From an uncultured Prevotella sp. (GTDB lineage: Bacteria; Bacteroidota; Bacteroidia; Bacteroidales; Bacteroidaceae), in assembly GCA_947170725.1 (NCBI GenBank), contig CAMVUM010000023.1, forward strand, positions 1-51,564: 51,564 nucleotides of DNA. Reading direction: 5' to 3'. The notes beneath the pieces were generated by a model. That model did not search any database and had not been told where the DNA came from. It saw only the letters and a list, made by a program, of their open reading frames with translations. A program made the translations under genes and the position numbers. This document shows, one piece after another, positions 17,836 through 26,312 of the stretch; position 1 is the stretch's first letter, and every line of letters begins with the position of its first letter.

Positions 17836-17885
17836 AATGTCATGAAAGATGAATCCGCATATTCCGGATGCTCTTTCATGACATT
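17836..17885 (+). terminator. Hairpin after ilvC
   Basis: AATGTCATGAAAGA (17836-17849) pairs exactly with TCTTTCATGACATT (17872-17885); the loop contains a further small stem (ATCCG/CGGAT). TCTGTTTATC follows. It probably ends the ilv transcript. Confidence 0.7.
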
Positions 17886-17999
17886 CTGTTTATCTGTTTT
17901 GATGTAAACAAGTGGCAAAAAATCATAAAAGCCAAATAAATTAAAGGGATTTTTTACGTATTTAACTGCTCGCTCTGTCATCTGCCGCATGGAATGGCG

Positions 18000-18007
18000 T
18001 ATCTTTG
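18000..18007 (+). promoter_or_regulatory. -7 box (TATCTTTG) for sod
   Basis: TATCTTTG matches TAnnTTTG and lies about 110 bases upstream of the superoxide dismutase start. No clear -33 TTTG is seen at 19-20 bases. Confidence 0.5.
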
Positions 18008-18116
18008 CAAATAGAAAACGAACCGGTGGCAGGAATTTTGTCATATAGAAATCTTTCATCTGACTTGCACCTGCAATTAGGTTCAACAGGATAACTAACA
18101 AATAAAATTATTCATT

Positions 18117-18725
18117 ATGGAAACAAAAGCAGTAAATGGAAAATTCGAGTTGGTAACTTTGCCATACGAGGCAGACAGTCTTGAACCGGTAATCAGTTCG
18201 TCAACTATTGCCTATCATTATGGTAAGCATCTACAGACGTATCTCAACAATCTTAACGATGCCCTGCCAGGAAGCAGATATGTGGAAATGAGCCTGGAGG
18301 ATATTGTCAGAGTGGGCGAAGGTGCTGTGTTGAACAATGCCGGACAGGTTCTTAATCATAGCCTCTATTTCACTCAGTTCCGACCGGCCGGCGAAAATGC
18401 GACAGTGTCTTCATGCAAACTTATCAAGGCCATCGAAAGCCAGTTTGGCTCTTTTGATGCTTTCTGTAATGAATTTGTAGCCAAAGGAGTATCACTATTC
18501 GGTTCCGGTTGGGTGTGGCTGTCAGCTGACAATTCCCGCAAACTAATAATAAGCCAGGAATCGAATGCAGGTAATCCCGTAAGACATAATTTGCGGCCTT
18601 TGCTTACATTCGATGTATGGGAACACGCTTATTATCTGGACTATCAGAACAGGCGCGCAGAACATCTTTCCCAACTGTGGAAGATAATAGACTGGGAGGT
18701 TGTGGAACGTAGATTTGAGGAATAA
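18117..18725 (+). CDS. sodB: Superoxide dismutase, Fe/Mn family
   Basis: Converts superoxide to oxygen and hydrogen peroxide in the cytoplasm. It has 202 residues, standard for the family. The four metal ligands are His34 (AYHYGKH), His81 (LNHSLYF), Asp166 and His170 (FDVWEHAYYLDYQN). Gln77 in NNAGQVLNH is in the place where iron-type enzymes carry their outer-sphere glutamine, so an iron or cambialistic enzyme is likely. Such enzymes matter to anaerobes exposed to air. The gene stands alone between two hairpins with its own -7 box. Confidence 0.95.
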   Translation: METKAVNGKFELVTLPYEADSLEPVISSSTIAYHYGKHLQTYLNNLNDALPGSRYVEMSLEDIVRVGEGAVLNNAGQVLNHSLYFTQFRPAGENATVSSCKLIKAIESQFGSFDAFCNEFVAKGVSLFGSGWVWLSADNSRKLIISQESNAGNPVRHNLRPLLTFDVWEHAYYLDYQNRRAEHLSQLWKIIDWEVVERRFEE

Positions 18726-18752
18726 AGACTTTCCACTCTACAGATAAAGGAC

Positions 18753-18791
18753 GAGGGTGTGGCTGAACGTTTGTGATTCAACCACACCCTC
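18753..18791. terminator. Bidirectional terminator between sod and HIT genes
   Basis: GAGGGTGTGGCTGAA (18753-18767) pairs with TTCAACCACACCCTC (18777-18791). It lies between two convergent genes and is followed by CATTTAATG; it can serve both strands. Confidence 0.8.
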
Positions 18792-18810
18792 ATTTAATGT
18801 GTAAACTGGA

Positions 18811-19236
18811 TTACAATTCTTTTTTCAGAGCCTCAGCCATCTGGGTATATTCTTCATCAGAGAGATAGACTTCCTTGGGATTCATGCGGAACACACCACC
18901 GAAATCCGGTCCTCCGACATATTTGGGTATGAGATGGAAATGAAGATGTTCCAGTGTGTCGGAATATGCACCATAATTTATTTTGGCCGGGTTGAATACC
19001 TTCTGCATTGCACGTGTCACTTTTGCCACGTCGCTCATGAATGCGTTTCGCTGTTCGTCGCTCAACAAATTAAGATCATCCACATGTTCGTTGTAGGCAA
19101 CAAGACACCGTCCACGGTATGTCTGCTCCTTGAATATAAACATGCGCGACACGCTCAACTGTGCCACTTCAATCATAAGGCTTTTCAGTGTCTCATTGTT
19201 CTGACAATAGAGACACTCTTTCGGATCACTCTTCAT
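18811..19236 (-). CDS. HIT-family nucleotide hydrolase
   Basis: A 141-residue HIT (histidine triad) protein of the Hint/Fhit superfamily, which hydrolyses nucleotide-phosphoramidate or dinucleoside substrates. The triad is HLHFHL (His97, His99, His101), preceded by Glu96. An N-terminal pair ECLYCQNN (Cys8, Cys11) probably binds zinc with later residues, as in many HIT proteins. FIFKEQTYRGRCLVAYNEHV is the core strand region. It stands alone, with a -7 box upstream at 19291 and the shared terminator downstream. The physiological substrate is unknown. Confidence 0.88.
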   Translation of the reverse strand: MKSDPKECLYCQNNETLKSLMIEVAQLSVSRMFIFKEQTYRGRCLVAYNEHVDDLNLLSDEQRNAFMSDVAKVTRAMQKVFNPAKINYGAYSDTLEHLHFHLIPKYVGGPDFGGVFRMNPKEVYLSDEEYTQMAEALKKEL

Positions 19237-19290
19237 TGTTTTGTTTCTATTTTATTTGTTTGACTTGTTCTTGAGGTTTAAATAGCCATA

Positions 19291-19298
19291 CAAAGATA
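19291..19298 (-). promoter_or_regulatory. -7 box (TATCTTTG) for the HIT gene
   Basis: On the minus strand this reads TATCTTTG, 55 bases upstream of the HIT start. A -33 box at normal spacing is not evident. Confidence 0.5.
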
Positions 19299-19359
19299 GA
19301 AATAATTTTCCAAAACACCGAATCTTTCCGGTTTTTCTGTCTATGTCAGACCTCAAAAT

Positions 19360-21261
19360 TCATTTTGACAGCATTCCGTCCATTGAATACAGCATTTCTT
19401 CATCAAGCAAATGTCTCAAGGCTGCATCTATCTGTTCATATGGTCGTCTGATAGCATGAAGTTCCGTCACATGATGTTGGTTCCCATCAGCAAAAAGTGC
19501 CATTATCTCTTTCTCCGTTTGGGCTATTGTCCTATCATTCACAATTTCGTGACGTTGTTCCAGGCATATATCACATATTCCGCATTCGTGTCCGGCCTTC
19601 TCACCAAAGTATCCGAGAAGCATCTGGCTGCGGCATTTGCCTGTTGCAGCAGCATACGACGCCATAGCCTCTATACGTTTGATATAAATCCGTTTCCGGT
19701 CGTCATAAACTTCTTTGGGAAAAACAATATGCTTGGTGTCTTCCCTCCGCTGTCGATAGCGTATGAGCGGCGTGCGTTTGTGAGGGATAAAACTTATGAT
19801 GCGTTTCTGGTTCAGAAGTTTCAGATTCATGTAGACCTCATGCATGGTCAGACCTGTCTGATAAGCGAGAAAGCTCTCGTCAATATAACAGTAGTCGTTG
19901 AACAGGCCTCCGTAATTACGCAACATTTCGACAATGAGCTTGTCTTCAGCCTCCGAATTGTTTTCCAACCGGTAGAGATCGTTGCGCGATACGATGAACA
20001 TAACCTGCGCGCAATTATCCTGCTCTTCCATATACTCAATGTAGCCGGCATTATCGAGAAGTTTCAGTGCAGAATCAGCATATAATGGAAAATGCCCGTA
20101 AATGTGGCAAAATTTGTCCAATCCGAATTCGAAAGTCATATTATATCCGGCTCCGGTTGGCACTTGATAGAAATAGGCAAGATGTTCATAGACTGTTTTG
20201 ATGTATTCCTTGTCTGGAAACGTGCTTTTTATGCGTTTATTGATTTTGCCTATGTCACCCTTGTTCCACAGCAGTATGGCGTATGATTTCTTTCCGTCAC
20301 GCCCACCGCGCCCAGCTTCCTGAAAATATGCTTCAATGCTGTCAGGCATATCCATGTGGATGACAATGCGAACGTCCGGCTTGTCAATGCCCATTCCAAA
20401 CGCGTTTGTGGCTACCATCACGCGTGTTTTGTCGCTCTGCCAGGCTTTTTGACGCTCGTCCTTCTGAGCGTTTTCCAATCCGGCATTGTAGTAAGTTGCC
20501 TCAATTCCTCTTGCGCACAACAGTTCGGCAATCTCCTTTGTTTTTCTTCTGCTTCGCACATAGACAATGGCACTTCCCTCTACGCATTGCAGAATATGTA
20601 CCATCTCCTGTCGTTTATCCATTGTCCGACGTACCACATACGCCAGATTTTTCCGTTCAAAACTCATGCGGAACACGCGCTTCTCCGAGAATCCAAGCCG
20701 TTCCTGAATATCGTCGACAACACTTGGGGTTGCTGTTGCCGTCAAGGCGAGAACCGGCACGGACGGGTGAATACGCCGGATGTCCACAATTTTCAGATAT
20801 GCCGGGCGGAAATCATATCCCCATTGGCTTATGCAATGGGCTTCGTCCACGGTGATAAAGCTCACTTGCATGTGCTTCACCTTAGTCTGGAAAATTTCGG
20901 AAGAAAGCCGTTCAGGAGAAACATAAAGTATGCGTATGGCTCCAAAGATACAGTTTTCGAGTATAGTGACAATTTCACTGCGCGTCATCCCCGAGTATAT
21001 GGCAGCAGCGCGTATGCCGCGCCGTTTCAGGTTCATTACCTGATCCTTCATCAGCGCAATGAGCGGAGTGATTACGATACACACACCTTCCTGAGCCAAT
21101 GCCGGTACTTGAAACGTGATTGATTTTCCGCCGCCGGTCGGCATTAATCCAAGGGTATCATGGCCACTGCCTATACTCTCGATTATTTCTCTCTGGATAC
21201 CGCGGAAATCATCGTAGCCCCAGTATTTGCGGAGGATGTCTGTGTATTTGTCTGATTGCAT
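19360..21261 (-). CDS. recQ: ATP-dependent DNA helicase RecQ
   Basis: A 633-residue 3'-5' DNA helicase of the RecQ family used in recombination and fork repair. Walker A is TGGGKS within GLMPTGGGKSITFQ (38-51). Motif II is DEAH at 139-142, followed by the aromatic-rich loop CISQWGYDFRP, diagnostic for RecQ. Motif VI is AGRGGRDG. The zinc-binding part shows CRSQMLLGYFGE then CGICDICLEQ. A winged-helix-like C-terminus follows; I see no clear HRDC domain, so it is at the short end of the family. It starts four bases after the recJ stop, so the two form a recJ-recQ unit. Confidence 0.95.
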   Translation of the reverse strand: MQSDKYTDILRKYWGYDDFRGIQREIIESIGSGHDTLGLMPTGGGKSITFQVPALAQEGVCIVITPLIALMKDQVMNLKRRGIRAAAIYSGMTRSEIVTILENCIFGAIRILYVSPERLSSEIFQTKVKHMQVSFITVDEAHCISQWGYDFRPAYLKIVDIRRIHPSVPVLALTATATPSVVDDIQERLGFSEKRVFRMSFERKNLAYVVRRTMDKRQEMVHILQCVEGSAIVYVRSRRKTKEIAELLCARGIEATYYNAGLENAQKDERQKAWQSDKTRVMVATNAFGMGIDKPDVRIVIHMDMPDSIEAYFQEAGRGGRDGKKSYAILLWNKGDIGKINKRIKSTFPDKEYIKTVYEHLAYFYQVPTGAGYNMTFEFGLDKFCHIYGHFPLYADSALKLLDNAGYIEYMEEQDNCAQVMFIVSRNDLYRLENNSEAEDKLIVEMLRNYGGLFNDYCYIDESFLAYQTGLTMHEVYMNLKLLNQKRIISFIPHKRTPLIRYRQRREDTKHIVFPKEVYDDRKRIYIKRIEAMASYAAATGKCRSQMLLGYFGEKAGHECGICDICLEQRHEIVNDRTIAQTEKEIMALFADGNQHHVTELHAIRRPYEQIDAALRHLLDEEMLYSMDGMLSK

Positions 21262-21265
21262 ATTC

Positions 21266-22987
21266 TCAATCTTCCGACGGCATGATGTCCTCTATCTGCA
21301 ATTGCACCTCACCGCGCTTATATGTATTCTCCTCTATTGTATATACGATATTGAATGACCGTTTGCTCTTTATGTACCGCGCGGCGGAACTCTGTCCGAA
21401 CGCGATACCGTTCATGACGTTGCTCGACTGACTGTCCACAAGTTCCAGTTTGATGTGTTCCTGGTGGCGGCCAACGACCTTACTCGTACCGTAATCATAA
21501 ACATTACGCGTACAGAACAACGGTTTCGGATTGCATGGACCATGAGGCGCGAACTTCTTCAGATCAGCGTGCATCTTCTTTGTTATGTCCTTGAAGTCAA
21601 TGACTTCCTCGATATCAAGTATCGGCATTGTCTGTTCCGGCATGATATGTTCATTGACATACTGTTGGAAACGGCGCCTGAATTCTTTTATATTCTCCGC
21701 TTTCAGAGACAATCCGGCGGCGTAGGTGTGGCCTCCGAAGTTTTCAAGCAGATCACGGCAACTCTTTATGGCATCATAAATGTCAAATCCGGCAACACTT
21801 CGTGCCGAACCCGTAGCCATGCCGTCACTCATGGTCAACACTACAGTCGGACGGAAATAGATTTCCGTCAGACGTGAAGCCACTATACCGATTACTCCCT
21901 TTTTCCAATTTTCATCATAAAGAACTATTGACGACAAATGCTTCTGACTTTCAAGTTTCTCCACAATGGAGTTGGCTTCTTCCGTCATCTGTTTGTCCAC
22001 GTCCTTGCGCTGCTCGTTGTATTCGTTTATCAGGTAAGCCTCCCTCATAGCACGGGTGAAATCCTTTTCAACAAGCAGCTCAACGGCCTCTTTGCCGTTC
22101 TGCATGCGTCCGGAGGCGTTTATGCGCGGTCCTATTTTGAAGACAATATCGCTCATTGTCAGTTCCCGGTTGGCCAGCCCACAAATCTCAATGATAGCTT
22201 TCAAGCCCACGGACGGGCTTTGGTTGAGCTGCTTCAGTCCGTGAAAGGCCAGTGTGCGGTTTTCTCCTGTTACGGGAACTATGTCAGAAGCTATGCTGAC
22301 GGCACAGAAGTCAAGCAGTGGGATAAGTCTTGAGAATGGGATTCCATTGTTCTTGGCGAAAGCCTGCATAAACTTGAAACCGACACCACAGCCCGACAAA
22401 TGGTGAAAAGGATAGGTTGAATCCGGTCTTTTAGGATTGAGAATAGCCACAGCCGGAGGCATCTCTTCGTCCGGAACATGATGGTCGCAGATAATGAAAT
22501 CTATGCCAAGGCTTTTGGCATAGGCAATTTCCCCGATCGCCTTAATGCCGCAATCGAGAACGATAATAAGTTTGACACCTGTTTCTTTCGCATATTCTAT
22601 TCCTTTATGACTCACACCATATCCCTCATCATAACGGTCCGGGATATAATATTCTATATTGGAATAGAACTGTTGCAGAAACTTATACACCAAAGCCACA
22701 GCCGTACAGCCATCCACGTCATAGTCTCCATAGACCATGATGCGTTCTTTGCGCCCCATGGCATCGTTCAGCCTGTCTACGGCCACGTCCATGTCGTTCA
22801 TCAAGAAAGGATCTATAAGCTCGTTGAGCATTGGGCGGAAAAATCTTTTTGCCGCCGATTCCGTCTTGATGCCGCGCTGTATCAGCAAATTGGCGAGAAT
22901 CGGGCTCATCCCGATTTTCTCTCCTAATTCCTTAGCTGCCTTCCGTCTTTCTGGTGTAGGTTGTTCGTAATTCCATTTGAATTGCAT
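21266..22987 (-). CDS. recJ: Single-stranded-DNA-specific exonuclease RecJ
   Basis: A 573-residue 5'-3' single-strand exonuclease of the DHH family acting in recombination and mismatch repair. Motif I is VYGDYDVDGCTAVAL, motif II DCGIKA, and motif III the DHH triad in FIICDHHVPDEE; GPRINASGRMQNGKEAVELL marks the DHHA1-linking region, and GGHTYAAGLSL the DHHA1 glycine motif. The C-terminal OB-like part ends at RGEVQLQIEDIMPSED. Length fits the family. RecQ follows after four bases, giving a helicase/nuclease pair that can process DNA ends together. Confidence 0.95.
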   Translation of the reverse strand: MQFKWNYEQPTPERRKAAKELGEKIGMSPILANLLIQRGIKTESAAKRFFRPMLNELIDPFLMNDMDVAVDRLNDAMGRKERIMVYGDYDVDGCTAVALVYKFLQQFYSNIEYYIPDRYDEGYGVSHKGIEYAKETGVKLIIVLDCGIKAIGEIAYAKSLGIDFIICDHHVPDEEMPPAVAILNPKRPDSTYPFHHLSGCGVGFKFMQAFAKNNGIPFSRLIPLLDFCAVSIASDIVPVTGENRTLAFHGLKQLNQSPSVGLKAIIEICGLANRELTMSDIVFKIGPRINASGRMQNGKEAVELLVEKDFTRAMREAYLINEYNEQRKDVDKQMTEEANSIVEKLESQKHLSSIVLYDENWKKGVIGIVASRLTEIYFRPTVVLTMSDGMATGSARSVAGFDIYDAIKSCRDLLENFGGHTYAAGLSLKAENIKEFRRRFQQYVNEHIMPEQTMPILDIEEVIDFKDITKKMHADLKKFAPHGPCNPKPLFCTRNVYDYGTSKVVGRHQEHIKLELVDSQSSNVMNGIAFGQSSAARYIKSKRSFNIVYTIEENTYKRGEVQLQIEDIMPSED

Positions 22988-23161
22988 TTATATATTGTTT
23001 TTTATTCTTTTCTTTTATTATATGTGCCCATTTGGAAGCTGCATGGCATTTTTCCATTCCGCTACAGTCCCTTTTGTTGTGAACACGCAATATGGCTTGT
23101 AAAGTTACGAATAAAAAACAAGAAAATGCGAATTGAAGAGCAAGTTTTTGAGTTTTTAAAG

Positions 23162-23247
23162 AAAAGTAATGTGGCTCTGCACGATGGATATTAAAACAAT
23201 GTGGCACAATGAACTTGAAAATGTTCATCGCGCCACACATTACTTTT
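23162..23247. terminator. Nested hairpin near the small membrane-protein gene
   Basis: AATGTGGCACAATGAAC (23198-23214) pairs with GTTCATCGCGCCACACATT (23223-23241) with small bulges. An upstream AAAAGTAATGTGGC (23162-23175) can compete for GCCACACATTACTTTT, giving two alternative stems. It lies downstream of the small membrane-protein gene and is probably its terminator. Confidence 0.6.
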
Positions 23248-23271
23248 TCCACATAGAACCATTCTTATGCG

Positions 23272-23433
23272 TTAGGCTTTATCGAGTATATAAGACATCA
23301 ATACGGCAATCATTAGAGCCAAAGCTATAGCCGCCATGGAGAAAAAGAGAACTTTTCTTAGTATGCGGTTTCGTCTGATAGCTTTAAGGCTCTTTTGTTT
23401 AAATATGCTGGCCTCATCCTTTCCGCCATTCAT
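23272..23433 (-). CDS. Small single-pass membrane protein (53 aa)
   Basis: A short frame from ATG 23431-23433 to TAA 23272-23274. The protein begins MNGGKDEASIFKQKSLKAIR, has a basic stretch RRNRILRK, then one hydrophobic helix from about 28 to 50 (LFFSMAAIALALMIAVLMS) and ends DKA. The basic residues before the helix predict a cytoplasmic N-terminus. GGGAGGGG lies about six bases before the ATG, an unusually strong ribosome site for this genome, and a hairpin follows the stop. No family is recognised. It sits alone between recJ and the C1 peptidase gene. Confidence 0.6.
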   Translation of the reverse strand: MNGGKDEASIFKQKSLKAIRRNRILRKVLFFSMAAIALALMIAVLMSYILDKA

Positions 23434-23501
23434 ATTTCACCCCTCCCGGAAAAATTTACCAAAGTGTTGATAATCATAGTATATATAGAGCATTTGATGA
23501 A

Positions 23502-23533
23502 GTACGGTTGCCCTCTTTCAGGGCAAACCGTAC
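23502..23533. terminator. Terminator after the C1 peptidase gene
   Basis: GTACGGTTGCCC (23502-23513) pairs with GGGCAAACCGTAC (23521-23533) around a CTCTTTCA-type loop. It lies 26 bases past the peptidase stop. Confidence 0.7.
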
Positions 23534-23558
23534 ACTGTTACTTATGTGGATATCTGTA

Positions 23559-24761
23559 TCAGATACCGAGTTTCTTGCGGATATCCTTGGGGATGGCATT
23601 CTTGTTGACCATGAAGTCCATCGTGTTTGCGATGATGAAAGTCTTGGTCATATACCATGTACCTTTGTAGTCACCATACTCACCCCATGAGTTCTTCACC
23701 ATGTAATACTCCTTTCCATACTGGTCTTTAGCCACACCGTAGATGAGCATGCCGTGGTCGTCGGTCAGCTGCCAGTTGTCGTAGCGCTCCTGACGCATTT
23801 CCTGAGTGGGAACGATCTCGGGAGCCGTGCAGCCCAGAGAGTCATAGAGTTCGGTCTTCTTGTCCTTCGTCAGGCGGAGCCAGCGTGCGGCGTCACTTCC
23901 GGTGAGGCTCTGAACCTGCTTCATGTCGTATGCGTAGGCCGTACCCTTGCGTGTGAATCCGTCTTCCGAAACATCACCTCCCCAGGCAATGGTGTAGCCA
24001 TTATCAACGGCATTGTCGATTATGCGCTGCATGTCCTCCATCGGAACGTTCCATGACAGCGGATTGCGCCAATTGTCCTGAACCTCAACGGCAAACGCTG
24101 TGTAGAAAGGATGGTGGGTATAGCTGGTGATGGTGACATAGTCGTTCCAGTCAAGACCGAGGCTTGAGGCAAACTGCTGCGGAGTATATGTCTTGCCTTC
24201 ATACTTGAATGTCTCGGGGCACTTTCCGAGGTAGGCGTCGAGAATACCCTGCAAACCGACTTTCCACTGGCCGGAGATCTTCTTGGCCTCGCTTCTTGCG
24301 ATGGCTGTCACGTAGGGAGTCATCACCTCGAAGAACTCGTTGAAATTGTGGAGTGAGTCACCGTAGAGACTTCCGGGGAAAGGCATGGCATCCTCGGGGC
24401 AGATACCGTAGTTCTGGAGAACGTAGAGCACGTCGTATGCCGAGCCGCCCTGTGAGAACTGACAGTCGCCATGGAGACGGACAACCTGCTTGGCGCGGTC
24501 CATATAGTTTTTGTTTGCGACGAACGACTCGCAGAGGTCGTAGGTCTTTCCTGACTTCTTCAGTATCTCGCTCTCGAAATACGACAGTGTCGAATAGGCC
24601 CAGCAAGTGCCGCTGCGGTTCTGGTCCTTAATGCTTGTGATGGGATTTTCCTTAATGGTGGTGAACACCGGTTTGTTCTTGTTGACGGAGTCTTTCTTCT
24701 CCTGTGCGTTGGCTCCCACGGCCATGAGGGCGATGAGAGACATTGTTAAAACTTTCTTCAT
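23559..24761 (-). CDS. pepC: Secreted C1-family cysteine peptidase (aminopeptidase C / bleomycin hydrolase type)
   Basis: A papain-fold peptidase of 400 residues with a signal peptide (MKKVLTMSLIALMAVGANAQ), so it acts in the periplasm or outside. The active site is complete: oxyanion Gln47 and Cys53 in DQNRSGTCWAYS, His336 in DDHGMLIYG, Asn357 in VKNSWGEYG. The large insert and the C-terminal TMDFMVNKNAIPKDIRKKLG fit the C1B bleomycin-hydrolase/PepC group, whose C-terminus usually reaches into the active site to make it an aminopeptidase. Cytoplasmic PepC lacks a signal peptide; exported forms are common in Bacteroidales. The M24 aminopeptidase gene lies just upstream on the same strand. Confidence 0.9.
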   Translation of the reverse strand: MKKVLTMSLIALMAVGANAQEKKDSVNKNKPVFTTIKENPITSIKDQNRSGTCWAYSTLSYFESEILKKSGKTYDLCESFVANKNYMDRAKQVVRLHGDCQFSQGGSAYDVLYVLQNYGICPEDAMPFPGSLYGDSLHNFNEFFEVMTPYVTAIARSEAKKISGQWKVGLQGILDAYLGKCPETFKYEGKTYTPQQFASSLGLDWNDYVTITSYTHHPFYTAFAVEVQDNWRNPLSWNVPMEDMQRIIDNAVDNGYTIAWGGDVSEDGFTRKGTAYAYDMKQVQSLTGSDAARWLRLTKDKKTELYDSLGCTAPEIVPTQEMRQERYDNWQLTDDHGMLIYGVAKDQYGKEYYMVKNSWGEYGDYKGTWYMTKTFIIANTMDFMVNKNAIPKDIRKKLGI

Positions 24762-24818
24762 GTTTGCTTTTTGTTATTTGATGTTTCTTTATTTTCTTTG
24801 TATGAACCGGCCGGCAGC

Positions 24819-26210
24819 TTATGCCTCCATGAATTTCTCCACGTCCGCAGGATGGTATGGTATGCGGTTCTTGCCGAGGAAGCGGCAACCGTCTTTCGTT
24901 ATCAGGATGTCGTCCTCAATGCGTATGCCTCCGAAGTCCTTGTATGTTTCCAGCAGGTCGAAGTTTATCCATTCCTTGCAGTGACCGCTGGCGCGCCATT
25001 CGTCAATGAGTGCGGGAATGAAGTAGATTCCCGGTTCGTCGGTCATGACAAAGTTCTCTTCCAGACGCCGGCCCATGCGCAGACAGTTTGTCCCGAACTG
25101 TGTCGACGGGCGGGTTTCATCGTCGAAACCAACATATTCCTGTCCCAATGCTTCCATGTCGTGAACGTCAATGCCCATCATGTGGCCGAGACCGTGGGGA
25201 AGGAACATTGCGTGGGCTCCGGCCCTTACGGCTTCTTCCGTATCGCCTTTCATAAGGCCAATTTCCTTCAGGCGTTCGGTCATCAGGCGGCAGACATCCA
25301 AATGAACGTCAAGCCATCTGACGCCCGGGCGAGCGACGTTGAGCGTATGGTCGTGACACTCCTCCACGATCCTGTATATCTCCAGCTGACGTTCCGTGAA
25401 CTTGCCCGACACGGGAAAGGTCCGGGTGTGGTCGGAGCAATAGTCGTTCAGCTCACATCCGGCGTCACACAGTGTCAGCCGTCCTGCCTCAAGCAGACTG
25501 TCTGACGGTCCTCCATGCATGACCTCGCCATGCTGGGTGAATATGGTTGGAAAACTTACTTTCAGCGCGTGGGAGCCGGCCAAGCCGTCAACCTGACCAC
25601 CTACAAAGCGCTCCGTGACGCCCGGACGTGTCAGCTTCATCGCCGTCGTGTGCATCATGTAACCCACCTCGCAGGCCTGTTCTATGGCGTCAATTTCCTG
25701 TTGCTCCTTTGTTGAGCGCATCTTTACGACAGCATTTATCAATTCCTGCGATGCCGCCTCACGTTGTTGTCCGGGATGTATGCCGAGCAGGTCCATGACC
25801 TGAATCATTGTGTCATGGCGGTATGTGGGAAGAATATGGATCTTGCGGTGCTGTTCAAGCGCCTTGTTGCAGATGGTTTTCAATTCCTTCATCGGCGCCG
25901 AGTGGGCAACGCCGGCCTGTGCGGCCATATCGCTGACGCTGTCAACAGAACCGAACCATACAATATCCTCGATATCTATATCGTTGCCGAAGAGCGTCTC
26001 ACGGTCATTGTCGATGTCTATGACGCCGACAAGTCCGTCACGGTGGAGACCGAAATAATAGATGAAAGAAGAGTCCTGACGAAACGGATAATAGGCATTT
26101 GCAGGACAGTTTGCCGGTGATTCGTTGTTACCGAACAATATGATGATTCCGCTGTTCACAAGTTGTTTCAACGTTGTGCGGCGGTGCACGTATGTCTCAG
26201 TATTGAACAT
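24819..26210 (-). CDS. pepP: Xaa-Pro aminopeptidase (M24B, aminopeptidase P)
   Basis: A 463-residue cytoplasmic metallopeptidase that removes an N-terminal residue before proline. The N-terminal creatinase-like domain is about 1-170; the pita-bread catalytic domain follows. The dinuclear metal ligands are visible: the two aspartates in LCDAGCELNDYCSDHTRTF, His in LPHGLGHMMGIDVHD, Glu in TDEPGIYFIP and Glu in GGIRIEDDILIT. Length is close to E. coli PepP. It lies 57 bases upstream of the exported PepC gene and probably shares a peptide-breakdown role. A -7 box stands at 26254-26261. Confidence 0.93.
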   Translation of the reverse strand: MFNTETYVHRRTTLKQLVNSGIIILFGNNESPANCPANAYYPFRQDSSFIYYFGLHRDGLVGVIDIDNDRETLFGNDIDIEDIVWFGSVDSVSDMAAQAGVAHSAPMKELKTICNKALEQHRKIHILPTYRHDTMIQVMDLLGIHPGQQREAASQELINAVVKMRSTKEQQEIDAIEQACEVGYMMHTTAMKLTRPGVTERFVGGQVDGLAGSHALKVSFPTIFTQHGEVMHGGPSDSLLEAGRLTLCDAGCELNDYCSDHTRTFPVSGKFTERQLEIYRIVEECHDHTLNVARPGVRWLDVHLDVCRLMTERLKEIGLMKGDTEEAVRAGAHAMFLPHGLGHMMGIDVHDMEALGQEYVGFDDETRPSTQFGTNCLRMGRRLEENFVMTDEPGIYFIPALIDEWRASGHCKEWINFDLLETYKDFGGIRIEDDILITKDGCRFLGKNRIPYHPADVEKFMEA

Positions 26211-26253
26211 ATTAATGATAAATAAATCTCTTTAAACCGTTTGATTGTTTTGC

Positions 26254-26261
26254 AAAGATAT
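26254..26261 (-). promoter_or_regulatory. -7 box (TATCTTTG) for pepP
   Basis: The minus strand reads TATCTTTG 43 bases before the pepP start. It is only 22 bases from the divergent box for the patatin gene, so the two promoters overlap and may compete. Confidence 0.6.
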
Positions 26262-26283
26262 ACTTTTTTTGCTGAAAATAAGT

Positions 26284-26291
26284 ATCTTTGC
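26284..26291 (+). promoter_or_regulatory. -7 box (TATCTTTG) for the patatin gene
   Basis: TATCTTTG ends 21 bases before the patatin start, facing away from the pepP box. No clean -33 TTTG at 19-20 bases; that space is occupied by the opposite promoter. Confidence 0.6.
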
Positions 26292-26312
26292 ATTTAATTT
26301 AGACAAAAAACA

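Noticed and set aside
18117..18725. Leucine in place of the second histidine of the GKHHQTY motif in superoxide dismutase
   Set aside because: All four metal ligands and the tyrosine are present, and GKHLQTY is what I recall from other Bacteroidales enzymes, so it is not unusual.
20356..21123. Plus-strand frame of 255 codons opposite recQ
   Set aside because: RecQ motifs are all on the minus strand; the opposite frame has no recognisable feature.
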